Of a stretch of 64,000 bases of DNA, positions 50,537 to 58,208 are shown one piece after another. Made by a program: the position numbers and the translations under genes. The first letter of the stretch is position 1; the number at the start of each line of letters is the position of its first letter. Source of the DNA: Actinospica robiniae DSM 44927 (GTDB taxonomy: Bacteria > Actinomycetota > Actinomycetes > Streptomycetales > Catenulisporaceae); NCBI RefSeq assembly GCF_000504285.1, contig NZ_KI632511.1:6058154-6122153 (forward strand). The letters are read 5' to 3'. Below the pieces are notes generated by a model. That model searched no databases and was not told the DNA's origin. It saw only the letters and a list, made by a program, of their open reading frames with translations.

Positions 50537-51275
50537 GAGTCGCACTCCTACGGCAGAGATCGGTGTGAGCATAGGCATCGCCTACACGGATTCTCGGCGA
50601 TTCCAAGATCGCTCCTCCGTCACGACCGTCGTCTACGGGACCGACGATCCGGACTACGACGCAGTCGCCCTCTTGCCTGCCGACGATTGGACCGCTCTGC
50701 CCAGCCAGATTGCATCCCGACTGCACGCTTTCCCCGGCGCAGAAGCGAGCACCGTCGTCGAACTGGTCCGCGTGCCGGAGATGCCCCTGCTCGACGCCGT
50801 CCACCGATTCGAGCCGCTCGGCGACCGCCATCCGGCCCAGTTCCTCGGCTACACCGAGTGCGCCGCGAACCAGCGGACCACCACGACGGACCACCGCACC
50901 AGGCGGCGACTCGGCATCCACCTCGACAACTTCGACCGCATGCCCCTCGATCGCCGCCACCAGAGCCGCCGCCGCATAGGCATCAACTTAGGGCCCGGCC
51001 CTCGGTATCTCCTGCTCACGACGCAGGACATCAAGGACATTGCTAGGCTCTCGCCCCTCATCGAGCGTGAGCCTCATACGCATCAGGTGCGCAGTTACGT
51101 AGCCGGCGGTGGGCGGCTCGCCTGCGTGAGATTCCGGCTGGAGCCGGGCGAAGGGTACATCGCACCGACGGAATTGATTCCTCACGACGGTTCAACGTGC
51201 GGAGTCGATTCGCCGTCCACCATCGCCTTCTGGCTCGGCGAGTGGCCCCGTGGAGCGCTGTTGCCGGCGGTGTGA
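50529..51275 (+). CDS. Possible 2-oxoglutarate/Fe(II)-like oxygenase of the RiPP operon
   Basis: A 248-residue protein overlapping the pentapeptide gene by 8 bases. The middle reads RRRLGIHLDNFDRMPLDRR, then RRIGINLGPGPRYLLLTT, and near the end RFRLEPGEGYIAPTELIPHD. The spacing of His131-x-Asp133 and a distal His219 on beta-rich sequence fits the facial triad of 2OG-Fe(II) oxygenases, and Arg201 or Arg203 could hold 2-oxoglutarate. I do not recognise a named family, so this is inference from motif spacing. It could hydroxylate the cyclophane peptide. Confidence 0.55.
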   Translation: MNESRTPTAEIGVSIGIAYTDSRRFQDRSSVTTVVYGTDDPDYDAVALLPADDWTALPSQIASRLHAFPGAEASTVVELVRVPEMPLLDAVHRFEPLGDRHPAQFLGYTECAANQRTTTTDHRTRRRLGIHLDNFDRMPLDRRHQSRRRIGINLGPGPRYLLLTTQDIKDIARLSPLIEREPHTHQVRSYVAGGGRLACVRFRLEPGEGYIAPTELIPHDGSTCGVDSPSTIAFWLGEWPRGALLPAV

Positions 51276-51411
51276 CCGCGCACCATACGAATTCGATCAC
51301 GCGGCTGGGTAGGCCGTCCCGGCCCGAGAGCTCCGCCAGAACGGGTGAGACCTATCCAGCTGCCAGCGTGGCGGATGGCTTCGCGTCCGTCCTTGTTTAC
51401 GATCAGCTGGC

Positions 51412-51888
51412 ATGGCGTCGCTGATCTCCACGGTCTTCCAGATTCTGGCTTTCGGAGTCTTCCTGGCGGGCACCGCCTCGCTGGCAGTGATCGACGCGCG
51501 GACGATGCGTCTGCCGAACCGCGTCCTCTATCCGGTCACCGCCACCAGCTTCGGGTTGCTTGCGGCAGCTGCTGCTATCGGAGGGGGATGGGCTCGGCTC
51601 GGTATCGCCCTCGGCGCGGCAACGGTCCTGGTTCTCGTGTTCGGGCTACTACACAGACTTACGAGCCTGGGGTGCGGTGACGTCCGACTCGTTGGGCTTC
51701 TCGGCTTGGTTCTTGGCTGGGTCGGGCCGGGCGTCGTCGTCACCGGTCTGCTGCTCGGCGTGCTCCTCGCAGCAGTGGTCGCGACGTGTCTGCTGGTGAC
51801 GCGACGGATGGGCCGCGGGGAGATGCTCGCTTATGGGCCCTTTCTGATCGGTGGCGCCTGGCTGGCCCTGCTATTGCAGGCCACTTAG
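51412..51888 (+). CDS. A24-type prepilin peptidase (TadV/CpaA-like)
   Basis: A 158-residue integral membrane peptidase. The first catalytic Asp is in AVIDARTMRLPNRVLYPVTA and the second in the LGCGDVRLVGLLGLVLG segment (GxGD motif). About five membrane helices, no N-terminal methylation domain, as in the short TadV/CpaA type. It probably processes the Flp and TadE-like pilins encoded 11 kb away. It lies apart from the Tad operon because the RiPP cluster lies in between. Its stop overlaps the stop of the next, convergent gene. Confidence 0.88.
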   Translation: MASLISTVFQILAFGVFLAGTASLAVIDARTMRLPNRVLYPVTATSFGLLAAAAAIGGGWARLGIALGAATVLVLVFGLLHRLTSLGCGDVRLVGLLGLVLGWVGPGVVVTGLLLGVLLAAVVATCLLVTRRMGRGEMLAYGPFLIGGAWLALLLQAT

Positions 51889-52361
51889 CTCAGCGTGGCA
51901 ATACTGAAAGCGGCGGTGACTGTCTTGCCGTTGCCGTTGCCGTTGCCCTTGCCGCTCGGCTCCGGTGATGTGGTGATCTCGTCGGCGAGTGCGGCTGCGA
52001 TGCACGCCAAACCGTAGCCGCCCTCGGCCTCCATCTCCGGCATGGTCTCGAGATCAGGAACGGCCGGATTGATATCGCTGACGTGCAGGAGGACTTGACC
52101 AGATCGGCATTCGAGCCGCACCCGCGCAGGACCTTCGGTGTGCACGAGGGCGTTGGTAACCAGTTCGGACAAGACGACGAGGATGTCGTCGGTCCGTCCT
52201 GGGGCGATGGCCCAGGCCGCCAGTTTGGTGCGCGCGGTGCGGCGCAGGTTGGAGACGGCGGCGAGGTCGCCGGCCGCGAGGTGAACGCTCAGCTCCCCGG
52301 TCGAAATCTGAGGCTCCCGGGGCGTCGGTCCTTGTGCGAGGGCAGCATTGTGGTCGGGCAT
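51885..52361 (-). CDS. HATPase-domain anti-sigma/regulatory protein
   Basis: A 158-residue protein with a GHKL ATPase fold of the RsbW/SpoIIAB type common in Streptomyces. The N box is VLSELVTNALVHTEG, the G1 region LLHVSDINPAVPDL, and the G2 region EGGYGLACIAAALADE. The C-terminus has a Gly-Asn repeat encoded by a short GCCGTT-type microsatellite (51925-51955). I start at the ATG at 52361; the frame continues to 52439 with low-complexity sequence. It probably binds a sigma or anti-sigma partner encoded elsewhere. Confidence 0.8.
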   Translation of the reverse strand: MPDHNAALAQGPTPREPQISTGELSVHLAAGDLAAVSNLRRTARTKLAAWAIAPGRTDDILVVLSELVTNALVHTEGPARVRLECRSGQVLLHVSDINPAVPDLETMPEMEAEGGYGLACIAAALADEITTSPEPSGKGNGNGNGKTVTAAFSIATLS

Positions 52362-52590
52362 TGGGGGATTTCCGATCGGGTCGCCGGTCGCGGCCGGACG
52401 GCCGCTCGGTGGTCGTCCCGCGGCGGCCCCCGTGGGCAATCAAGGTTCTTTACCGCCGGTCACCCGATCGGGTGGCATCCGCCGCGTGATGCCATTGCAA
52501 GGGTCTTGACGTATCCGCGGGTGCGAGCGTGCATGCGGTTGCGGGCCGTTCCGGCCCGGGACTCAGCGACACGGGAAGCAGAGAACCGCA

Positions 52591-53298
52591 ATGCACAGAG
52601 ACGGGACAGCAACGATGGGCACGGCCGGGACGCCGACGGGGGCCGAGTGGGGCGCACGGGGGCCGGTGCGGCCCCCGGCGGCTGTTCCGGCCGGTCCGGT
52701 CGGGCGGGCGGTCTTGGACGCGTTGTGCGGGGCCGTGGAGCCGGTGACGGTCCGGGACGTCGCGGTACGCGCGGGGGCGCGTCGGGACTCGGTGGGCCGG
52801 GTGCTTGGACGGCTGGAGCGCGCTGGTTGGGCGGCGCGGGTACGCGGCGATGTGCGGGCCGGGGTCCCGGACGCGTGGTTCGCCACCGTTGAGGCGCGAG
52901 CAGCGTGGAAGGCGACACTGGACGACTCATCGAGCCTGGACCTGAGAAGTAAGAGAACGGCCCGAATGGCGGCTGCGCCATCGGCTCCCCCGCCGATCGA
53001 GGCGCCGTATATCTGTCAGCGCGGGTCCCAGGGTTCTGGCGCGAGGCAGCCCGAGGAATCGGGTCCGGTGCGCCTGGCCGGCGGGCAGTTGCAGGAACAG
53101 GTTCGAGGGCTGCTGGAGGAGAAGGCTCCGGCATCTCTCGGACCGGTTGAGCTGGCCAGGCTGCTCGGTGGTCGCTCGCAGGGCGCCGTGGCGAACGCGT
53201 GCAGGCGCTTGGTGGATCTCGGCCTTGCCGTGTGCACGTGCGAGGCGCCGCTTCGCTACGCGGCCGGATCGAGCGCAAGCGCCTGCGATATCGCGTAG
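52591..53298 (+). CDS. Winged-helix DNA-binding protein with two helix-turn-helix units
   Basis: A 235-residue protein. The first unit (about residues 38-90) reads GRAVLDALCGAVEPVTVRDV and SVGRVLGRLERAGWAARVRG, a MarR/IclR-like wing. The second (about 160-225) reads LQEQVRGLLEEKAPASLGPV and QGAVANACRRLVDLGLAV, then a PLRYAAG end. The second unit resembles one in the protein encoded at 55122-55895. Its place in front of a conjugation module suggests a plasmid- or ICE-type regulator. Start chosen as the first ATG; the ATG 24 bases later is possible. Confidence 0.7.
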   Translation: MHRDGTATMGTAGTPTGAEWGARGPVRPPAAVPAGPVGRAVLDALCGAVEPVTVRDVAVRAGARRDSVGRVLGRLERAGWAARVRGDVRAGVPDAWFATVEARAAWKATLDDSSSLDLRSKRTARMAAAPSAPPPIEAPYICQRGSQGSGARQPEESGPVRLAGGQLQEQVRGLLEEKAPASLGPVELARLLGGRSQGAVANACRRLVDLGLAVCTCEAPLRYAAGSSASACDIA

Positions 53299-53309
53299 AG
53301 GATGAAGGC

Positions 53310-53342
53310 CCGGCCCCGACCAGGTGACTGGGTCGGGGCCGG
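53310..53342. terminator. Bidirectional terminator hairpin
   Basis: CCGGCCCCGACC (53310-53321), 9-base loop, GGTCGGGGCCGG (53331-53342). It lies between the convergent genes ending at 53298 and 53391. Confidence 0.7.
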
Positions 53343-53390
53343 AGCCGCACTCGAAGTGGAAGTTGTCCGCCTGATGCCTACCGCGGAAGG

Positions 53391-53978
53391 CTAGGCGTCC
53401 TCGCTCAGGACGAGGGTAAGGATGAGTGCGGGCAGCGCGTAGGGTTCTGCGGCGATGGCCGCGATCCCGATGCTGGTGCCCGGCCGGGTGATCGTCCACA
53501 TGCCGGGGGCTGCGGGCAACGGGTGGTGGTGCGCGAGAAGTCGGGTACCGTCCGCGTCGGCGTAGCGCTCGACGATGCGGCCGTCTTGGCACGAATGGGC
53601 GTAGGACCAGCCGAGCGCTTTGAGCGTGGCTCCGGGGTGGAACGGCGGGGGCTCGTGCCGGTTGGCCTGCGCGTGAAAGGCCGCTCGCGCGGCATCCCGC
53701 CAGAGTCGTGCTGGCGGTGCTTCTGCCGAGGCGTACCAGCGGGCGGGTTCGCTCGTGCCCCCTGTGACGGTCGCGATGGTGCTGCGCGCTGTGCCGGTCT
53801 CGGTGTTTTGCTCGATCTTCATGCGGAGGAACGAGCTGGGGCAGCGGAGGACGGCAGCGACGAGGTGCGGAGTGCGCGGGTTGATGGTCGAGGTGATGCT
53901 CCAGCCGTCAGCGACGAGGTCGCGCATAAGCGGGGCGTAGTCGGGTGGCTGGACAGGACAGATCGGTTGTTCGCTCAT
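53391..53978 (-). CDS. Hypothetical protein of ICE/plasmid type
   Basis: A 195-residue protein starting at the ATG at 53978 with an AAGGAA site. It reads YAPLMRDLVADGWSITSTIN, PHLVAAVLRCPSSFLRMKIE, then an Ala-rich helix and YADADGTRLLAHHHPLPAAP. It is a mixed alpha/beta soluble protein, similar in feel to DUF317-type actinobacterial plasmid proteins, but I do not recognise the family. It is the last gene of the minus-strand set that runs from the transfer module. Confidence 0.6.
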   Translation of the reverse strand: MSEQPICPVQPPDYAPLMRDLVADGWSITSTINPRTPHLVAAVLRCPSSFLRMKIEQNTETGTARSTIATVTGGTSEPARWYASAEAPPARLWRDAARAAFHAQANRHEPPPFHPGATLKALGWSYAHSCQDGRIVERYADADGTRLLAHHHPLPAAPGMWTITRPGTSIGIAAIAAEPYALPALILTLVLSEDA

Positions 53979-54045
53979 TGAGGCGTGTTCCTTCTCCTCG
54001 CGTGGGATGCCACGTGAGGTGTGGAGGGGGAGGTAGCCTGACAGC

Positions 54046-54084
54046 GCGCGGCCCGAACCCATTAGAGGTGGGTTCGGTCCGCGC
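54046..54084 (-). terminator. Terminator hairpin after the 54123-54593 gene
   Basis: GCGCGGcCCGAACCCA (54046-54061), 7-base loop, TGGGTTCGGtCCGCGC (54069-54084), 16-base arms with one mismatch. It follows the stop at 54123 on the minus strand by about 39 bases. Confidence 0.65.
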
Positions 54085-54122
54085 TTGCTGTCTGGCTTGG
54101 ATGTAGGTCTGGCAGGCCACGC

Positions 54123-54593
54123 TTAGTGGCGTTGGCCTGGGATGGACACGAACCAGCCACCGTCCGGCTCTCCGGAGTCGAACGTGGGCATCCCCGGCGC
54201 GGGAGACGAGGGCGGGAGTACGGCAACAAGTCCGGTGACCGCCTCGTCGAGGAGCTTGATGGCGATGCGGGCGCTCTCGTACGCGAGCTGCAGCTTGACG
54301 ATCGCGAGCTTGGGCGAGTCGCAGGTGAAGTACTGCTCGGCGTCTTCGAGGAACATCCGGGCGTTGACTGCCGCGTGCAGGGGCGTGCCGGGCATCGGCA
54401 CGTACTCCGGTTCGAGGAGCGGGCGGAGGTTGACGGAGACGAGGTCGCGCTTCAGATCGGCGAGGTCGCTGGCGTGGCGGTCGCGGCGCCCGTGGACCTT
54501 GGCATAGGCCGTGCGGACGCGCTCCTCGACGCGTTCGAGCCAGAGCGTGTAGAGCTCGTGTGCCTCGCGGGCGGACAGCTGCGGGATGGACAT
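54123..54593 (-). CDS. Hypothetical helical protein
   Basis: A 156-residue soluble protein, mostly helical: SAREAHELYTLWLERVEERV, DLADLKRDLVSVNLRPLLEP, and DSPKLAIVKLQLAYESARIA, with a Pro/Gly-rich C-terminus. The ATG has an AAGGAA site 5 bases upstream. No family recognised. It lies between other hypothetical genes upstream of the transfer module and is likely to be ICE/plasmid-borne. Confidence 0.6.
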   Translation of the reverse strand: MSIPQLSAREAHELYTLWLERVEERVRTAYAKVHGRRDRHASDLADLKRDLVSVNLRPLLEPEYVPMPGTPLHAAVNARMFLEDAEQYFTCDSPKLAIVKLQLAYESARIAIKLLDEAVTGLVAVLPPSSPAPGMPTFDSGEPDGGWFVSIPGQRH

Positions 54594-54640
54594 GGGCGTT
54601 CCTTTCGGTGTGCTGCTTGCCGGATTGCGGTTTCGGATGG

Positions 54641-55021
54641 TCAGTGAGTCAGCAGGCTGCGGGCGTGGTTGAGCAGGGCCCGTTGCTGGTCGACCGTGAC
54701 GGCATCGAGGTAAGTAACGAGGTCCTCGGGCCGCACGGCGGTGGCGATGAGCAGCGCCGCATACGCGTAGCGCTCGGCGCGGACTGCGGTATGGGGGTCG
54801 GGCGAGAGCCCGGCGCGGACGCAGGCTTCAGACCGGTACCTGCGCAGAAGCTCGGTCAGCGAGGCGTGTTCGCCGCTGTCGGCACGCGATGTCGGTTGAA
54901 TGCGCTGGTAGGCCGCGACGACGAGATGTGCGGCTGCGGCACGCAGGGCATCCGAACGTGGGCCAGTTGCGTCGGCGTGGCCCGGAGGCGCGCCATCTGT
55001 CGTGAGGCGGGAAGGGTGCAA
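54641..55021 (-). CDS. Hypothetical helical protein
   Basis: A 126-residue protein if started at the TTG at 55021, which has a GGAGAG site. The rest of the longer open frame (to 55444) is Arg/Pro-rich antisense sequence and is rejected. Content: ALRAAAAHLVVAAYQRIQPT, SLTELLRRYRSEACVRAGL, AERYAYAALLIATAVRPEDL and QQRALLNHARSLLTH. It has helical repeats and no recognised family. Confidence 0.55.
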   Translation of the reverse strand: MHPSRLTTDGAPPGHADATGPRSDALRAAAAHLVVAAYQRIQPTSRADSGEHASLTELLRRYRSEACVRAGLSPDPHTAVRAERYAYAALLIATAVRPEDLVTYLDAVTVDQQRALLNHARSLLTH

Positions 55022-55079
55022 GGCAGACTCTCCTGATTCCGGAGTGGCGTTTGCGCGACTGCGCTTTTGGGTGCGGAGG

Positions 55080-55108
55080 CCGTGCCGCCCCTGTTTGGGG
55101 CGGCACGG
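55080..55108 (-). terminator. Terminator hairpin after the 55122-55895 gene
   Basis: CCGTGCCGCCCC (55080-55091), loop TGTTT, GGGGCGGCACGG (55097-55108), starting 13 bases after the stop at 55122 on the minus strand. Perfect 12-bp stem. Confidence 0.7.
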
Positions 55109-55121
55109 TGCGCTGGCAGGT

Positions 55122-55895
55122 TCAGGCGTCGGCGGACTTGGCACCCTTGCGCCGGGCTGCGTGTGCCGGGGCCGGGGTGTCCGCGCCGGTGGGCGCCTCG
55201 GCCTCCGGGCTGTCCGCCTTCGAGGTGTCGGGCGCCTCGTCCGTCGTGGTCTCCGGCGCCCCCTCCGCGTCACGGTCTCGGGGCTGACTGTCGACGCCGT
55301 CTTCGGGCGCCGCCTCCTCGGAGGCAGCCTGCTCGGAGGCGGCCTGCTCGACCTGACCGGGTGCGGCGTAGCGCTTGGGTGTGGTGGCGGCGAGGATCGC
55401 TTCGCCGTTGCCCAGCATCCGCTCGAGGGCTGCGCCCACGGCACCGGAGCTGTTGCCGAGCCGGTGCGCGAGCTCGGTCACGGTCCACTGCATGGCAGGG
55501 TCGTGGGTAAAGAGCTCTGCGATGCGCTCGCGCAGGCCGCCCGAACGGGTGACGGCGGGCGCGGCCTGCCGGGTCTGGGGCGGGCGCGCGGTCCGCGCAG
55601 TCGGCGCTGCCGGAGTGAGGCCGAGGGCGACGCCAACGGCCTCGTGCATGAGCGCGAGCAGCGTCGTGGTGGGGGTCGCGCCCGTGATCAGGTCGCACAG
55701 CGCGCCGATGAGCTCGGGCGACGGGTCGGCGGCGAGGACCGCTTCGGTCAGGATGCCGCTCAGGTCCGCGGAGGCGACGGCGTCGCCGGTGACGTACGGG
55801 ACCATCGCGGCGGTGAACGCCGCGCGCAGCGGCCCGGCCAGCGCGGCCATGGGGTCGGCGGCGTGCGAGGCGGCGGGGGCGGTGGTTTCGGTCAT
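55122..55895 (-). CDS. Winged-helix protein with acidic C-terminal tail
   Basis: A 257-residue protein. The N-terminal 100 residues are helical and Ala-rich (GPLRAAFTAAMVPYVTGDAV). A winged-helix unit follows at about 120-175: LRERIAELFTHDPAMQWTVT and SGAVGAALERMLGNGEAILA, then PKRYAAPG. The unit resembles the second unit of the 52591-53298 protein. The C-terminus is a disordered Glu/Asp/Ala tail ending in a basic patch (AARRKGAKSADA). Regulatory or partition-related role is inferred. Confidence 0.65.
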   Translation of the reverse strand: MTETTAPAASHAADPMAALAGPLRAAFTAAMVPYVTGDAVASADLSGILTEAVLAADPSPELIGALCDLITGATPTTTLLALMHEAVGVALGLTPAAPTARTARPPQTRQAAPAVTRSGGLRERIAELFTHDPAMQWTVTELAHRLGNSSGAVGAALERMLGNGEAILAATTPKRYAAPGQVEQAASEQAASEEAAPEDGVDSQPRDRDAEGAPETTTDEAPDTSKADSPEAEAPTGADTPAPAHAARRKGAKSADA

Positions 55896-56631
55896 GGTGT
55901 TTCACGTTCCTTCGCGTAGAGGCGTTCGGTTCCGGCGCGGTCTTTCTGATTTGAATTGCCGGTTTCCGGAGCCGGTCGTTTCCGGCGACGTGGACCGTAT
56001 CTCGCCTCTTTTGCATATTGCAACGGAATTCCCGTACGTCGTTCGGGTGAAGTTCCGGCTGCTCGGCGATATATGCTCGACCTCGTTTAGGGCCAGAGAA
56101 ATCGCTATCCCAGTTCGAATTCGCGGTTCGAAAGCCTCGGCTCGGCGCGAGGCCGGCGTTCGCCTTGCGCCGCGGCGAAGGGGAGGGGTGTGGCCAGCAG
56201 ACAGCGCAGGGCCGCCCGAGGGGGCGTCGTGCGGGCGGGGCGATCCCGCGGAGATAGGGCGGATTCGACCTATCAGCCCCGGGCATGTGCACCTGGCTAT
56301 CGCCGGCTGACGTGCTCGTTTGCAGAAGGCTGGGCCCATTGCCTGGAGGGGGCGTTGGAGGAGGCCACGGAGGGGCTCAGGGAGGCGGCGACGGGGGGCC
56401 GCTCCTCAATCCCGGTGGCACAAGACCTGCGGGGGAGATGAGGACCTTCAGTGTCGATGCTGGCCGACTGGTGGATACAGAGCATCGGTATTGGCCGCCG
56501 TCAAAGGCTGCGCCAAATGACGCTTTATAGATAACGGCCGATCCATTCGAATATACCATCGTGCCCGCGTGCTTCGGAGAGATTCTTAACGGCCGCGTTG
56601 AACCGTGCGCTTACGGTGGTAACGCCGAATG
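55896..56631. other. Intergenic region, about 740 bases
   Basis: No convincing gene. Open frames on both strands are Arg/Pro/Gly-rich. The stretch 55985-56110 is less GC-rich than the flanks and may hold the promoter of the minus-strand gene at 55895. An AACGGCCG pair (near 56523 and 56588) flanks a lower-GC segment. This is the largest non-coding gap near the transfer module, so an origin of transfer here is possible, but I see no decisive structure. Confidence 0.4.
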
Positions 56632-57246
56632 TCAGCCGAGCTGTGTTCGGCTGCACGCGTGGGGGTGCGCATCAAGGAAACGCGCGAGCGAGGTGGCCTT
56701 CGACTGCCATTTCTCGTAGGCGGTCGGATAGGCGGAGCGTTGGACGGCGTTGGCGGCCTTCCACAAAGGCATCTGCCACCAGCCGGGCACGCGCTGGAGG
56801 TGGCGGTAGAACTGGGTGGCGGCGTAGGCAGGGTTCATGATCTGCGCCGGGGTTCCCCATCCCTGGCTGGGGCGCTGCTGGAAAAGCCCCAGTGAATCGC
56901 GGTCGCCGTAGTTGAGATCGCGCAGGCCCGACTCCTGCATCGCGGCCGCGAGTGCGATCACGCTGGCCTGGGCGGGGAGTGCGGAGTCGACGGCGACCTG
57001 GTGGATGACGGCCGCATTGCCGGCTTGGGCCGCATCGAGGTCCAGGCTGCCGCCGTGGATACCGCCGGCGACTTCGCAAGTAACCTCGCTGACGGTAGCG
57101 CTCTGTTTGACGGGCTCGCCCTCGGCCGGGGTGAACAGGCCACCGGTAAGCAGCGTGACGAGTGCCGCGGCAGCCGCCGCGACAACCATGAGGAACACGA
57201 GCGCGCCGATGCCGGCTGCGACTGCGATCTTTCCTCCCTGGCTCAC
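56632..57246 (-). CDS. Membrane-anchored lytic-transglycosylase-like protein
   Basis: A 204-residue protein starting at the GTG at 57246 (overlap with the upstream stop). One membrane helix (GIGALVFLMVVAAAAAALVT) is followed by an extracellular domain with VIALAAAMQESGLRDLNYGD (a catalytic-like Glu), SLGLFQQRPSQGWGTP and AYAATQFYRHLQRVPGWW. The pattern is the transglycosylase-like fold found in actinobacterial conjugation loci, where VirB1-type enzymes open the cell wall for the transfer channel. It is the last gene of the transfer operon. Confidence 0.8.
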   Translation of the reverse strand: MSQGGKIAVAAGIGALVFLMVVAAAAAALVTLLTGGLFTPAEGEPVKQSATVSEVTCEVAGGIHGGSLDLDAAQAGNAAVIHQVAVDSALPAQASVIALAAAMQESGLRDLNYGDRDSLGLFQQRPSQGWGTPAQIMNPAYAATQFYRHLQRVPGWWQMPLWKAANAVQRSAYPTAYEKWQSKATSLARFLDAHPHACSRTQLG

Positions 57247-58208
57247 GTCTTGACCGTGGTCATGCGCGGAGCGCGGGGAACGGGCGAGCGCGCGCCGAGA
57301 TCGGCGGTCGCCGGGTCCAGCAGTGCGATACCGGATTTCTGAAAGTGGGCAGGCAGATCGGTAAGTCTGCACCTCACAGAAGTGCCGACGATCTGCCAGA
57401 CGTGGCCGTCCAGGTGGCTGCCGAGTTCGACGATCTGTGCCGGGCTTCGCTCGGCGAGGGTGGCAGTTACTGTGACGATCGGCAGCCTGCGCGTGTCTGG
57501 ATCGGCGACGAGCTGCCTGTGGAGTGCCTGCTCACGTTCTGGATCCGGGAGGTGGAAGAGGATCGGCCGATGTCCGCCGTATGCGGCGGCGTAGCGGGCG
57601 TAGCCTCTGGTTTTCGCAGTGAGCTGCGGAAGGCGTTCGCTGCCGGTGTCGTACTCGTAGAAGAACCCGAACGGCTCGGTAACGTCCGCTTCGTAGACGC
57701 CGTACGCGTCGGGCCGGACCAGGTCGCCCCACACAGGGAGGCACCTGTACTCATCCCACCACGCGGCCAGCCTGCCCCGAGCGGCTAGGGCGACGAGCGC
57801 GTCTCGCGCGCCGATGGTGTGTCGGAGATCGGCGCGGGCGCCTTGCCGCATGAGCTTCGCGTGGTCATAGCCGAATTCCTTCGGTGCCAGGTCCTGTGCG
57901 GCCGCGACCAGCACGGCACCGCGTGGGCCGAGGACATAGCGATAGCACTGGCCGTCCTGCAGCGCGCCGGCCAAGGAACGAAACCGGTCGACGAGGCCGA
58001 GCTGACGGAGCTGGGCAAGGCGCATGTTCATGGTGCGGGTGCCGGTGAAGCAGAGGGCTTGGATCTGCGCGGCGGTGAGCAGCCGATGCTCTGCGAGCAT
58101 CGCCAGCAGCCACCGATCGCGCGGCGTGGTGCGGAAGTACAAGTAGGCGATGCCGTCGGAGGGGCCGGGGTAGCGGCTGGCGGACGCCGTAGTCTTGGCC
58201 GCGCTCAT
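57243..58208 (-). CDS. Replication-relaxation family protein
   Basis: A 321-residue protein of the actinobacterial replication-relaxation family. It begins with a winged helix: RDRWLLAMLAEHRLLTAAQI, QALCFTGTRTMNMRLAQLRQ and LGLVDRFRSL. A conserved AWWDEYRCLPVWGDLVRPDA region and an endonuclease-like fold (FFYEYDTGSERLPQLTAK, with a D/E...K arrangement) follow. The family lies in plasmids and ICEs next to TraG-like ATPases and may help process or regulate transfer DNA. It overlaps both neighbours by four bases. Confidence 0.82.
   Translation of the reverse strand: MSAAKTTASASRYPGPSDGIAYLYFRTTPRDRWLLAMLAEHRLLTAAQIQALCFTGTRTMNMRLAQLRQLGLVDRFRSLAGALQDGQCYRYVLGPRGAVLVAAAQDLAPKEFGYDHAKLMRQGARADLRHTIGARDALVALAARGRLAAWWDEYRCLPVWGDLVRPDAYGVYEADVTEPFGFFYEYDTGSERLPQLTAKTRGYARYAAAYGGHRPILFHLPDPEREQALHRQLVADPDTRRLPIVTVTATLAERSPAQIVELGSHLDGHVWQIVGTSVRCRLTDLPAHFQKSGIALLDPATADLGARSPVPRAPRMTTVKT

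Noticed and set aside
51925..51955. GCCGTT-type short tandem repeat
   Set aside because: Not a CRISPR or regulatory array: it lies inside the HATPase gene and encodes a Gly-Asn stretch.
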